Below, piece by piece: positions 1-8,289 of a stretch of 47,928 nt of DNA. Origin of the DNA: CAZPUI01 sp964415525 (GTDB taxonomy: Bacteria; Acidobacteriota; Holophagae; Holophagales; Holophagaceae); the NCBI GenBank assembly GCA_964415525.1, contig CAYQAS010000018.1, forward strand, positions 1-47,928. The letters run 5' to 3'. Under the pieces are notes generated by a model. It was not told the DNA's origin, searched no databases, and saw only the letters and a program-made list of their open reading frames with translations. Position numbers and translations under genes: made by a program. Every line of letters starts with the position of its first letter. The first letter of the stretch is position 1.

Positions 1-311
1 CGCAACCTCGATCGCGGCCAGATGACTAGACTAACACGACGCACCCTGGATGCAAGAACTTTTTGCCCCACACACACCGCACCCGAACCACATGCCACGG
101 CATTTCCCCTTTAGCCCTGTGAAGACCACTGCGAGCACCATGTCCCCAAATCACCTTCCATCCGCAGTCACAGGCACCAAAGAGCAAGCCCTCTTAACAT
201 GCGCGAATTCAACCCGCCAGAAGCGCTTGAATGCTAGACACGTTCGACCCGAATCCGCCGACGGCGACTGGGCCCAAGCCAGGGGGAGCCATCCAAACTC
301 AGAAGTCAGAC
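1..311. other. Host flank, no gene seen
   Basis: This chromosomal sequence lies outside the left attachment repeat. I read both strands and found no reading frame with convincing codon use, start context or a recognisable product. The longer open frames here are low-complexity and run into the tRNA remnant, so they look spurious. Nothing in it identifies the host. Confidence 0.6.
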
Positions 312-345
312 TTAAAAGCCCCGCAACCGAGTGGTGGCGGGGCTT
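312..345 (-). terminator. Host Rho-independent terminator behind the original tRNA end
   Basis: On the minus strand a stem formed by AAGCCCCGC and GCGGGGCTT encloses a loop of about 12 bases and is followed by a short T run. It lies immediately downstream of the CCA end of the tRNA remnant at 350, so it would have ended transcription of the uninterrupted host tRNA. After integration it is separated from the functional gene by the whole prophage. Confidence 0.75.
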
Positions 346-349
346 CCAT

Positions 350-404
350 TGGCGGAGAGATAGGGATTCGAACCCCAGTTACGATCGCTCGTAAACCTGA
401 TTTC
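350..404 (-). repeat. attL: attL: 55-bp att repeat, displaced 3' half of tRNA-Ser
   Basis: These 55 bases are identical to 47874-47928. On the minus strand they spell the 3' part of a tRNA: anticodon-stem strand TCAGG, a long variable arm (TTACGA paired with TCGTAA), a T-arm with loop TTCGAAT, acceptor strand TCTCTCC, G, and an encoded CCA. A long variable arm limits the identity to Ser, Leu or Tyr. The bases just inside the phage side read CTCGAAA, a CGA anticodon loop, which favours serine. No matching 5' acceptor strand GGAGAGA is seen here, so this copy is a non-functional remnant left by integration. Confidence 0.9.
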
Positions 405-514
405 GAGTCGTGTGGCGAATGTTCGACGGCCTTAAACCAACTTCCACGAACCCAGTGGAGTCAGGCATTTAACCACACCGTGTTACTCAATCTTTGACCG
501 TTTCCGTCCCGAGG

Positions 515-533
515 TGGTTGCATAGTGGTTGCA
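515..533 (+). other. Putative integrase arm-type binding sites (left pair)
   Basis: Two copies of TGGTTGCA start at 515 and 526, 11 bases apart. The same octamer occurs twice with the same 11-base spacing at the other prophage end (47806 and 47817). Paired direct repeats flanking the core in attP are typical of arm-type sites for tyrosine integrases. They lie directly in front of the integrase gene, so integrase binding could also repress its own expression. The role is inferred from position and repetition. Confidence 0.6.
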
Positions 534-558
534 AACCACGCGGGGGCAGACCGTGAAG

Positions 559-1806
559 ATGGAATTCAAAAAAGCGGACTTGATCGCTCTAGTCCCGGAT
601 CCCGAGAAGATCCTCAACGTGTGGGACGAGGATACACCCGGCCTTGCGCTCCGGATCACTCCGGGCGGGGTGAAGACATTCGTCTTCAAGCACCGGGTGG
701 GCAAGCGCCAGGTATGGATGAAACTGGGGCGTTTCGGGGAGATGACCATCGACGCCGCCCGAAAGAGGGCCTCCGCCATCCGAGATCAGGTCGGCCAGGG
801 GAAGGACCCAGCCCAGGAGGTCAGGGCCCGCCGAACGGCCATGACCGTGAAGGAGGCAGCAGAGAAGATGCTTGAGGAGCACGAGCCCCACGTGCGCACC
901 AGCACCTTCAAGGACTACAAGCACCTGGTGCTGGACGAAATCATTCCTGAGTTGGGGAACCTCACCATCAAAGAACTCACCCCCGCCGATGTGGCGCGGT
1001 TGCACCACGGCCTCCGTGCAACCCCGAGGAAGGCCAACGTGACTCTGGTCGTGCTTTCCCTCATCTGCAAATACACAGAGGAATGGGGCGAGCGTGAACT
1101 GGGGACGAACCCATGCCAGCACCGGAAGCGCTATCGCACAGCAGCTCGCCACCGATACCTCACAGATGCGGAGCTGCTGGCGGTCGGTTCGACCCTCGAC
1201 AAGCTGGAGCGGACCCTCGGTGACTCGTCAGCGGACTGCCTGCGATTGATCATCCTGACGGGGGCCCGGAAGAGCGAGATCACGAAGCTCCGCTGGGACC
1301 AGGTCGACCTCGAAGGGAAGCGCCTGGGCTTCGGGCCCAAGGACCACAAGACCGGTGGTTTCTCCTACGCGAAACAGATCCCCCTTGGCGACCCCGCAGT
1401 TGAGCTGCTCCAGCACCTGCATGACATAAAGGATGATGGGATGACCTGGGTATTCCCGGGCCGGTCGGATGGGAAGTCGATCCGGACGGTCGACAAGGCT
1501 TGGTTTCTGGTCCGAGACACGGCTTCCAAGGAGGGGGGAGTGGATGTCACCGACGTCCATATCCACGACCTGCGTCACACCTGGGGGGCGACCGCCACGA
1601 CGGGCGGCCACGCGCTGCAGACCATCGGGGCCGTGATGGGGCACAAGCACCAGGCCACCACCCAGCGCTACGCCCATGTCGCCCCGTCGCCGGCGGCCCA
1701 GGTTGCCCAGGCAACCTCCAAGAAGCTGGCGGCCGCAATGCTGGGGAACCCCAAAAAGAAAGAACCAGCTCGCGAGAAGCCCCGCCGACCTGGCTCCAAG
1801 AAATAG
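559..1806 (+). CDS. int: Tyrosine-family phage integrase
   Basis: This 415-residue site-specific recombinase would integrate the phage into the tRNA-Ser gene. The N-terminal part (about residues 1-90) resembles the DUF4102 arm-binding domain of P4-type integrases. A SAM-like core-binding domain follows (about 95-180), then the catalytic domain. Catalytic residues are visible: Arg237 in GARKSE, Lys264 in the KTGG turn, His336 and Arg339 in HDLRH, His362 in GHK, and the nucleophile Tyr371 in QRYAH. A GTG six bases upstream (553) and a TTG at 529 are in frame. I chose the ATG at 559 because it begins the conserved fold; the G-rich stretch at 542-546 could serve as the ribosome site for either 553 or 559. 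It lies next to attL and its arm sites. Confidence 0.95.
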   Translation: MEFKKADLIALVPDPEKILNVWDEDTPGLALRITPGGVKTFVFKHRVGKRQVWMKLGRFGEMTIDAARKRASAIRDQVGQGKDPAQEVRARRTAMTVKEAAEKMLEEHEPHVRTSTFKDYKHLVLDEIIPELGNLTIKELTPADVARLHHGLRATPRKANVTLVVLSLICKYTEEWGERELGTNPCQHRKRYRTAARHRYLTDAELLAVGSTLDKLERTLGDSSADCLRLIILTGARKSEITKLRWDQVDLEGKRLGFGPKDHKTGGFSYAKQIPLGDPAVELLQHLHDIKDDGMTWVFPGRSDGKSIRTVDKAWFLVRDTASKEGGVDVTDVHIHDLRHTWGATATTGGHALQTIGAVMGHKHQATTQRYAHVAPSPAAQVAQATSKKLAAAMLGNPKKKEPAREKPRRPGSKK

Positions 1807-1811
1807 ATCCG

Positions 1812-1982
1812 CTAGGCATTCAGCCGCGCCAACCAATCAAGCGCCGCCTCTGTGTCCTCTGCCTTCGGAATCCCGAGGATGCCAGGGAGACCCTGAGATA
1901 GGTCTGGTGGCCACCAAGCCCAACAGCGGACGCGTGGGATCACGACAATTTCAACTCCCGGCCTTGGGCCTAGCTCCGTCAC
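1812..1982 (-). CDS. Small hypothetical protein, 56 residues
   Basis: The frame starts at a GTG preceded by AGGAG eight bases upstream and ends with TAG six bases past the integrase stop, so it converges with int. Codon choice is like that of neighbouring genes. The product is a cytoplasmic-looking peptide with a tryptophan-rich middle (CWAWWPPDL) and a helical C-terminus ending in ALDWLARLNA. I do not recognise the family. Its position next to the integrase would suit an excisionase or other directionality factor, but no HTH motif is evident, so that is only a guess from location. Confidence 0.6.
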   Translation of the reverse strand: MTELGPRPGVEIVVIPRVRCWAWWPPDLSQGLPGILGIPKAEDTEAALDWLARLNA

Positions 1983-2148
1983 GACGCCTCTCCTACTTGT
2001 CTGTTGGGGTCGTCATGAACTGTTTTCGTCATCGACCACAAAAACCAACGTATACGCACGTGTTTAATAACGGAATCAAGTGTCCAAATGATAGTTGTAA
2101 TATTCTTATAGATTGATATATCTATGGTTATTGCCGAAGAACTTTCCA
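1983..2148. promoter_or_regulatory. AT-rich divergent promoter region with a dyad
   Basis: This gap separates the minus-strand 56-residue gene from the plus-strand TetR-like gene and is much richer in A and T than the surroundings, especially 2030-2135. It contains the perfect inverted repeat ATAGAT-6-ATCTAT at 2108-2125, a plausible operator for the adjacent regulator. TTGTAA-like and TATATC-like boxes occur, but I cannot assign exact promoter elements with confidence. Confidence 0.45.
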
Positions 2149-2673
2149 ATGAGAAAGGCGGTTCGGTCAAAAACCGGCAGGGCGGTTCAGGCTGCGGTTG
2201 GCCTGCTGGCCGAAGGCTGCCTGAGCGTTGATGCACTGGCATTGGACCTCGGTGTCTCGATCTGGTCTGTCTACAAGTACTACCCCGGTGGGCTCGACCA
2301 CATTCGCAAGCTGGCATGCCTTGAAGCCGTGCGGCAGTTGCACGCCGCGATTGATGGTTGTCGCGCAGAGTTGGGTGCGCCCCTCCCGCGAAGAGCCCAG
2401 AACCTCGCCGATGCCCTCACGCCTCCGGTCCTTTGGCGGGCTTGGTCTATCGCCCTCCGGGAGTGTGGATGCCGTGATGCTTTCGAATTGGCGGTGCTTG
2501 GGGCATTGGCCGGGGTACCAACTGCTCCCGAGAGCGCTGCCATGGCCTACGGACTTTTCACGTCTACCGCTACGGACTACAACCACCTGCACATCCGACA
2601 AACGATGTTGGATCTGATCCAGGGGCCTGAGCGCCTTTTCTGGCAGAGGCGAGGCGGCGACGTGAAGTCGTAG
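2149..2673 (+). CDS. TetR-like DNA-binding regulator
   Basis: The product has 174 residues. Near the N-terminus (about residues 17-50) is a helix-turn-helix with TetR-type character: an alanine- and leucine-rich helix, then LALDLGVSIWSVYKYYPGG, where the turn LGVS and the SVYKYYP recognition helix match the family pattern. The remainder is helical and alanine-rich, as expected of a ligand or dimer domain, but is not recognisable in detail. An upstream TTG at 2113 is in frame; the ATG at 2149 gives a normal TetR-type N-terminus. The gene follows an AT-rich region with a dyad and is closed by a strong terminator, so it is probably transcribed alone, perhaps in the lysogen. Confidence 0.7.
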   Translation: MRKAVRSKTGRAVQAAVGLLAEGCLSVDALALDLGVSIWSVYKYYPGGLDHIRKLACLEAVRQLHAAIDGCRAELGAPLPRRAQNLADALTPPVLWRAWSIALRECGCRDAFELAVLGALAGVPTAPESAAMAYGLFTSTATDYNHLHIRQTMLDLIQGPERLFWQRRGGDVKS

Positions 2674-2676
2674 ACG

Positions 2677-2697
2677 AAAGCCCTACTAGGGTTTTTT
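2677..2697 (+). terminator. Rho-independent terminator after the TetR-like gene
   Basis: AAAGCCCT and AGGGTTTT form an eight-pair stem with a three-base loop (one G-T pair), followed by more T residues. It starts four bases after the TetR-like stop codon. Confidence 0.8.
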
Positions 2698-2713
2698 GTC
2701 TGAGGCTTGGGGG

Positions 2714-2938
2714 GTGAGCCGCAACGTTCCATCCCCATTCCCGCCGCTGGGCCGACCAAGGATCGAAGAGGAGAACCGTCCAGAGTTGGTTCCTCTTCAG
2801 GCATGGGCCCCGGAGGATTTTCGAGACTGGTTCGATGAAGCGGCGGCGGCGTCCAAGCTGTCACGCCAGGACGCACTCCGCCATGCTGCCCTTGAGTGGG
2901 GGAAAAGGAACCACCCCGACCTCAAGGGCGGGTCGTAG
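2714..2938 (+). CDS. Small hypothetical phage protein, 74 residues
   Basis: The frame begins at a GTG preceded by a G-rich run; an earlier TTG at 2696 lies inside the terminator and is less likely. The product has a proline-rich start and a charged, helical C-terminal half (FRDWFDEAAAASKLSRQDAL) reminiscent of short ribbon-helix-helix or toxin-antitoxin-like proteins, though I cannot assign it to a family. It ends 12 bases before the stop of the convergent tail-tip gene. The gap between them shows no obvious terminator hairpin. Confidence 0.55.
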   Translation: MSRNVPSPFPPLGRPRIEEENRPELVPLQAWAPEDFRDWFDEAAAASKLSRQDALRHAALEWGKRNHPDLKGGS

Positions 2939-2949
2939 CGTTTTTCGAT

Positions 2950-5900
2950 TCAGACCACCAGCTTGATCTCGTCGGCGAAAAGAACCGCGACGGAGCTGGC
3001 GTCTGCGGCACCTCGGGCATCGGCGAGGCAACTTACAGCGATCCGCCAATCGCCCGGGCCACCTGCATTGAGGATGCTGGTGACGTCCCAGGATCCGATC
3101 TGCCAATTCAGGCTTGGCGTCCCGCTGGTGACATTGACCACTGCCCCGCTGTAGTTCAGGTTCAGCGTGCCCACGGAGTAGGATCCGCCCGCAGGACTGT
3201 ATAGGAAGATGGACACCTGTCCCGTGACGCTGTCTGATCCGGCATTGCTTTGGGCAAGGGCCAGCGCCGCTTTGATGGTCACTGTCGCGCCACCCTGAGG
3301 TGACGGCTTCGGCAGCACCAGGGATTGCGAGAAGCTGTTACTGGAGAAGCCGCTGCTGGAGCCCTTCTTGGCAAGGGTGCGCAGGCTACCCTCGTTGCCC
3401 GCGTAGTTGTAAGACACGGGGAATCCATTGCCGTATTGGGCGACGCTAAGCCCATTGAGGGTGTCCACGCCCTGAATCCAGCCCCCCCACCCGCTACTCA
3501 CGCTCCAGGGATTGATGTCCATGGTGCCGCCGATGGTACCGTTGATGACACGGTTCATTGCATTCCATAGGCGATCCATGCTCTCCCCCAGGAAATACCC
3601 GCCAAGGTTGATGCCGCGTCCCAACTCCAGATTCACCTGCTGGGAAAACCCACCCAGGCCGTAGGACGTGAAGGCTGGTCCGCTGAGGTAGAAGCCTTGG
3701 GGGGCCGCCACGCCCGTACCTGCCTGCCAGTTCGGGCTCTTGATGACGCCCGTAATAGCCATGACCGCCTCGAGGTGCTGGGCCTTTACGCTGCCATCCA
3801 CTTGGAGCAGGCCATCGTTCATGCGCCTCGCGTAGAGGTTGTCGGCATAAATGCCCGTGGACCCGGCCGTGATGACGAAGTCCACGTAGGTGGTCCCTCC
3901 GGGGGCGCCGGTCGTCGTGGCGCACTCCTTGGTCTGGTAGGGCGCGCTCGAGCTGGTTGCCGTGGCCACCTGGGAGCCGTTGAAGCGGATGCCGATGGTG
4001 CCTCCGCTGCCCTTGAGCTGGGCCCGGAAGGCGAACTGATCCCCGGATCCGCATGGGATCTGGCTAGTCAAGACCAGGGTGCTGTACGGAGGGATGTAGC
4101 GGCAGTAGCTGCCGTCGGCCGCATTGCCGTAGACCACGCCAGCGCCCTCGAGGACGCCAGAGGGCCACCCACCAGAGGGAGCCGGTTGCTCGCTGTTTGG
4201 GTTGGGGATGAGGTTGTCCCAGTTCGCGATGTAGAGCTGGCTCGCGAAGATGGTCTGGACGGCCATCTGGAGCTTGTCCCAGCGGACCTTGCCGTTGCCA
4301 TCGAGGTATCCCGACTTGAGCATGGCGTCGGTCGCGCCGGAGGCGATGCTGAAGGCCATGTTCCCGACCGCCACCGCTGCGGAGAGCTTGACCTGCTCGT
4401 CCTTGATGGTGTTGAAGAGCTGAGTAAGCAGAGCCCCACCGCCGGCCCCGAGGTAAGTCGGGCCTGAGAAGTCGGTCCATGCCTTGGGTTGGTTGCGTGT
4501 GCTGAAGAACGTAGGAACGGCCGCGATCGCCGTGTCGTATGCGCCGTGGTTAATCCCGTAGCTGTTCGCGAGGGCATCCAGGCGGGTCTGCTCGGCGAGG
4601 ATCACCGCCCACTGCAGGGCCAGTTCCCGCTTCCGGGCCACGCTGAGCACGTCGCCATCCACGGGACTGTAGATGTCCAGATCCACACGTGCAGCTACGA
4701 GGCTGTAATTCGGAGGGGTCCATGTGTCGCGGTGCTTTGCCCAGAAGGTCGTGGACCGCGTGTTGGCAAGGTCCAGCGTCAGCAGCCCGTTTGGGACGTC
4801 CTTGGCAACCAGCGTCGCCGTCTCCCAAGAGGTGCCCCCCTCACGAATCTCGGTACCTGGGACGTCCAACTCATCGCTCACGTCCCAGGTGAGCTTGATG
4901 ACGCTGTCGTCCAATTTGACCTTGAGGTTTGTCACGTTCTTCGGTGGCTGCTGCTTCCCGAGAACGTTCAAGGTGGCCGTGGTCGGCTGGGTTGTTTCGC
5001 CCTTCAGGTTCTGGGCCCGGATTGCCAGGGTGAAGGAACACGGTGCCTCGACGGGCCGGACGTCCAGGGTGAACAAGCTCGTGGCGGGAAGGTCCACCCA
5101 GTTCTCGTTATCCCGGCGCCAAGACGGAAGGAATCGGACGCCGTCCTCGCCGCCGGCCCACTGGGCATGGACACCGACCTTGAGGTCCTCCTTGTCCTTG
5201 TAGAGGTACTCGGAGAGGACCAAGCCTTGGGGCGGGCGCAGGGGCTGAGAAGCGGGGTCGGATCCCGTCCACTTCCTCCGGTCCTCCAGCACAAGGCCCT
5301 TCTCGATCCAGTCGAACTTTTCGGGGCAGTGGAATGCGGCTGTGACGCTGTATTCCCCTTCCCCCTCCATCACGACGGACACGACCCGCCAGAGCTCCGG
5401 AGCCGTGTTCTCCGAGGCAAGGATCCACACGGCCCCTTCGAAGACGTCGACATCGAGCCGATCCAGGGTGACCCGATCCGTAGTGCCAGCTGGGGTCACA
5501 ACCACCCCCTCTGTGATCGTCCCGATGGAGGTGGTGATGATGAGGTTGTGCTGGCCCGCCTCAAGCGTCACTTCGCGGTCGAGCTGGATCTCGGCACCAT
5601 TCCTGGACCGCACGCGGCCTCCCCAGGACTTGCCTGACCGAGTCGGATCCATGGCGGCCACAATGTCGCCAGGTCGCAGCTGAGCCCCCTCCATGCCGAC
5701 CCCAAAGGTGACAACTTCGGGCTGGAAGTTCTCCGAGAAAAGCGTCCAGCGAGCATCGCGAAGGGCCTGCCCACGGCTGGTGCACCCGAAGGCGACGCGG
5801 TCCGTGGGGAAACGGAAGCCCGTCTCTCGGATGGCGTCCTCCATCTCGAAGAGTTCCGGCTCGAGCTTGTAGGTATTTTCGGGGTCGTTCCATTGGACGA

Positions 5901-7161
5901 CGATCGCGTTGTGCCGCGCCCGCCTCGCCGTGGACGAGTAGACAAAGCGCCCCTCCTTCACGTTGGCGGGGGTGAAGAGGTAGCTCGGATCGAGGGGGCG
6001 ATCCTGGGCTGCGAACACGGCTCCGGAGGCCCAGTAGGTCATCGCGTGGAAGCTGGAGGCCATCATCTGAACGACCTTGACGGCTTCTTCCTGGGTCTGG
6101 ATGTAGCAGTTCAGAGCGAATCGGGGCTCCAGGATGTCCTTTCCCGAGTCATCCTTGCGGCCGCTGGGCACGAGCTCGTCGCAGTACTTTCCGATCTCGT
6201 AGAGGCCCCACTTGTCGACCATTTCGGGCCGGATCCAGTCCCCAAGGCCGTAGCGACTTTCCACCAGGAGGTCGTAGAAACACCAGGCGGGGTTGCTGCT
6301 CCAGGCCATCTTGAAGGAGCCATCCCAGTTCCCTGTGTATATCCGCGAGACGGGGTCGTAGTTCGAGGGAACCCGAATGATCATGCCGCGGATGTGATAG
6401 GACCGGTTTGGGATCGCGTTGAACTGAGCCGCATCGGCCTTCACAGCGCACAGCGCCACACAGGGGTAGCGGAGCTTCTGGTTCTTGATGACCGCCAAGC
6501 CCTCGAACCAGGTGTCGTTCACCAGCGTCTGGGAACTGCTGTCCGGAGTCACGCGGGACACCCGAATCTGCCACGGGGCATTCGGCCCTGCCTGGTCAAG
6601 GGCCACCCGAGCGCTCCACTCGTACTTGGAGCTGGCCTTACCGTCCTTGATCTTCGGGAAGCCAGGAAGCTTGGAAACCTCGACCCACCCCGAACCGGGA
6701 GACGAGTCCTTGATCTCGACCTTGATCTCGACCTTGGCACCCACAACGTCACCGTTGGTCTTCGACTCCTGGAGACCGGCCAGCGAGAACCGCAACATCA
6801 ACTCGTCTGCTCCGGGCTCGTTCACCGTGACCGTGACGGACCTGGAGGCCTTCACTTGGGTCGGAAGGCCCACAGACTGTGAGATCTCGCTGCTGGCGAT
6901 GAAGAAGCCCGGAATGTAGCTCTGGTCGGGGAAGCCCAATCGCCAGTCGACCTTCACGTTCTGGAAGTTGTAGGTCCCATCCTCGTTCTGGATAGGGGTG
7001 CCGTTGAGCTTGATGTATTTCTCGGGGTACTGCGGATCCGGGAACCCCCCGATCGGCCCCTCACACAAGGCATCCATCACGTAGGCGTTCGCCACGCTCC
7101 GGAGCGTGTCCGTAGCCACGTAAGGGGTATGTGCAGATCCACCGCCGCTCTTGCCGCCCAT
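2950..7161 (-). CDS. J: Tail tip / host-specificity protein, lambda J-like
   Basis: This 1403-residue protein would form the distal tail tip and contact the host receptor. The N-terminus (MGGKSGGGSAHTPYVATD, then SVANAYVMDALCEGPIGGFP) closely follows the lambda J start, as does the long central region up to about residue 640. Residues of about 650-860 look like fibronectin-type beta modules. The last 500 or so residues, rich in Gly, Ser and Asn, are the likely variable receptor-binding part. It is the last gene of the leftward late operon and directly follows the I-like gene with a nine-base gap. Receptor binding by the C-terminus is inferred from the family. Confidence 0.93.
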   Translation of the reverse strand: MGGKSGGGSAHTPYVATDTLRSVANAYVMDALCEGPIGGFPDPQYPEKYIKLNGTPIQNEDGTYNFQNVKVDWRLGFPDQSYIPGFFIASSEISQSVGLPTQVKASRSVTVTVNEPGADELMLRFSLAGLQESKTNGDVVGAKVEIKVEIKDSSPGSGWVEVSKLPGFPKIKDGKASSKYEWSARVALDQAGPNAPWQIRVSRVTPDSSSQTLVNDTWFEGLAVIKNQKLRYPCVALCAVKADAAQFNAIPNRSYHIRGMIIRVPSNYDPVSRIYTGNWDGSFKMAWSSNPAWCFYDLLVESRYGLGDWIRPEMVDKWGLYEIGKYCDELVPSGRKDDSGKDILEPRFALNCYIQTQEEAVKVVQMMASSFHAMTYWASGAVFAAQDRPLDPSYLFTPANVKEGRFVYSSTARRARHNAIVVQWNDPENTYKLEPELFEMEDAIRETGFRFPTDRVAFGCTSRGQALRDARWTLFSENFQPEVVTFGVGMEGAQLRPGDIVAAMDPTRSGKSWGGRVRSRNGAEIQLDREVTLEAGQHNLIITTSIGTITEGVVVTPAGTTDRVTLDRLDVDVFEGAVWILASENTAPELWRVVSVVMEGEGEYSVTAAFHCPEKFDWIEKGLVLEDRRKWTGSDPASQPLRPPQGLVLSEYLYKDKEDLKVGVHAQWAGGEDGVRFLPSWRRDNENWVDLPATSLFTLDVRPVEAPCSFTLAIRAQNLKGETTQPTTATLNVLGKQQPPKNVTNLKVKLDDSVIKLTWDVSDELDVPGTEIREGGTSWETATLVAKDVPNGLLTLDLANTRSTTFWAKHRDTWTPPNYSLVAARVDLDIYSPVDGDVLSVARKRELALQWAVILAEQTRLDALANSYGINHGAYDTAIAAVPTFFSTRNQPKAWTDFSGPTYLGAGGGALLTQLFNTIKDEQVKLSAAVAVGNMAFSIASGATDAMLKSGYLDGNGKVRWDKLQMAVQTIFASQLYIANWDNLIPNPNSEQPAPSGGWPSGVLEGAGVVYGNAADGSYCRYIPPYSTLVLTSQIPCGSGDQFAFRAQLKGSGGTIGIRFNGSQVATATSSSAPYQTKECATTTGAPGGTTYVDFVITAGSTGIYADNLYARRMNDGLLQVDGSVKAQHLEAVMAITGVIKSPNWQAGTGVAAPQGFYLSGPAFTSYGLGGFSQQVNLELGRGINLGGYFLGESMDRLWNAMNRVINGTIGGTMDINPWSVSSGWGGWIQGVDTLNGLSVAQYGNGFPVSYNYAGNEGSLRTLAKKGSSSGFSSNSFSQSLVLPKPSPQGGATVTIKAALALAQSNAGSDSVTGQVSIFLYSPAGGSYSVGTLNLNYSGAVVNVTSGTPSLNWQIGSWDVTSILNAGGPGDWRIAVSCLADARGAADASSVAVLFADEIKLVV

Positions 7162-7170
7162 CGCTATCTC

Positions 7171-8289
7171 CTACTGCTCGGTATTTCGGTCATCAGGGGG
7201 GAGGGGGACGTAGACGTTGGCGCGCACAGGCAGCCCGTTCACGACCATGTAATCCATGTCGCTCTCCTCTGGCCCTGGAGGTGTCGCAGGGTCTACGGAA
7301 AGCAAGCTGTGAACAGTGATCGCAACGAGAGCGTTTCTGACGTTGCGAACGGGTGCGGCCGTGATCGTGTCGCCGGTCTTGAGAACATCCCCGACCTTGA
7401 GGTCTGAGGCAGTGATGTAGCTCCCACTCTGCAGGACCATTTGATCCTGTGCCCCCAGTTCGAGCGTCTTGGCCCCGGCCGCAATGGTGTAGGTTGTGCC
7501 GAAACCCTTCTCCACGCTGTAGGCCGCGCACTCGTGGATCGTGCCATCTCTCTTGGTCCATCGGATGAACCCGCTGCCGGTCGAGATGGAGCTTGCGGCC
7601 ATCGTGCCCCCACCCGAGACCTCGACAAGCGCAGACTCGGCAACGCCCCACTCCCCAGCCTGTGGCTGATAGGCCGCGTCTGCGTTGTCGAGCATGGTGG
7701 CGATCACGGCACTTCCGATCTCCACCTCGCCGTAGCAGAGCTGGATGGGGTGGTTCTGGCTGATCGTGTTCACGGGCCCGCTGAAAAGCGAGCTGGGTTT
7801 GTTCTCCGGCCGTTCGTTGGGGCTGAGGGCACCAGGGGCGTCGGACAGTAGCCGGGCAATCCCGCCGATGGCGAGGGACATGCCCATCCCTGTGAAGGCG
7901 GTCCCGAAGGCGGCCGCCGTCCCAGCGCTCATCCCGGCTCCAACCGCCCATCCGGCCGCCCCGAACGTGTAGTAGGACGCGACCATGATCGCCACGCCCA
8001 TCAGAATCTGGCCGAACTCGTCCTTGTTCCCCTCAACGATCGGAACCACATGTAGGTCCAAGGTGCCCGTCTCGAGCCGAATGGCCTCGATGGGTATTTC
8101 TCGGTCCCCCGCCAACAGGGCGTAGCACGCCCCGGGCTGGGTCATGGCAGCTCGAAAACCTCGGTGCTGACTGTCCAGGGCGCGCATGGCTTCCCCAGGA
8201 CTCGACACGTAAAGGAGGTGTTCGCGGCCGAATCTGGCGCCCAGAGGGCCGTGCAGCTCGACGCGGGTGGGGCGGTCAGCGTTCAGCAT
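7171..8289 (-). CDS. I: Tail assembly protein, lambda I-like with C-terminal extension
   Basis: The first 200 residues fit tail assembly protein I: a ubiquitin-like N-terminal part ending near EGNKDEFGQILMGVAIM, a glycine- and alanine-rich hydrophobic stretch (about 95-145), and the conserved HPIQLCYGEVEIGSAVI segment. Lambda I has 223 residues, while this protein has 372, so about 150 residues are added at the C-terminus. The extension is beta-rich (GSYITASDLKVGDVLKTGDT) and ends in a proline-rich tail. It overlaps the upstream K-like gene by seven bases. The protein acts in tail-tip assembly; the function of the extension is unknown. Confidence 0.85.
   Translation of the reverse strand: MLNADRPTRVELHGPLGARFGREHLLYVSSPGEAMRALDSQHRGFRAAMTQPGACYALLAGDREIPIEAIRLETGTLDLHVVPIVEGNKDEFGQILMGVAIMVASYYTFGAAGWAVGAGMSAGTAAAFGTAFTGMGMSLAIGGIARLLSDAPGALSPNERPENKPSSLFSGPVNTISQNHPIQLCYGEVEIGSAVIATMLDNADAAYQPQAGEWGVAESALVEVSGGGTMAASSISTGSGFIRWTKRDGTIHECAAYSVEKGFGTTYTIAAGAKTLELGAQDQMVLQSGSYITASDLKVGDVLKTGDTITAAPVRNVRNALVAITVHSLLSVDPATPPGPEESDMDYMVVNGLPVRANVYVPLPPDDRNTEQ

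Noticed and set aside
50..394. Plus-strand frame in the left flank running into the tRNA remnant
   Set aside because: No ribosome site, no coding-like composition, and it crosses a terminator and a tRNA remnant.
4489..6882. Two long plus-strand frames opposite the J-like gene
   Set aside because: The J-like protein matches lambda J over its whole N-terminal half; the opposite frames have no recognisable content.
7171..7700. Hint/intein domain in the C-terminal extension of the I-like protein (LKVGDVLKTGD)
   Set aside because: There is no Cys or Ser splice residue at a domain start and no terminal His-Asn; the resemblance is limited to one turn.
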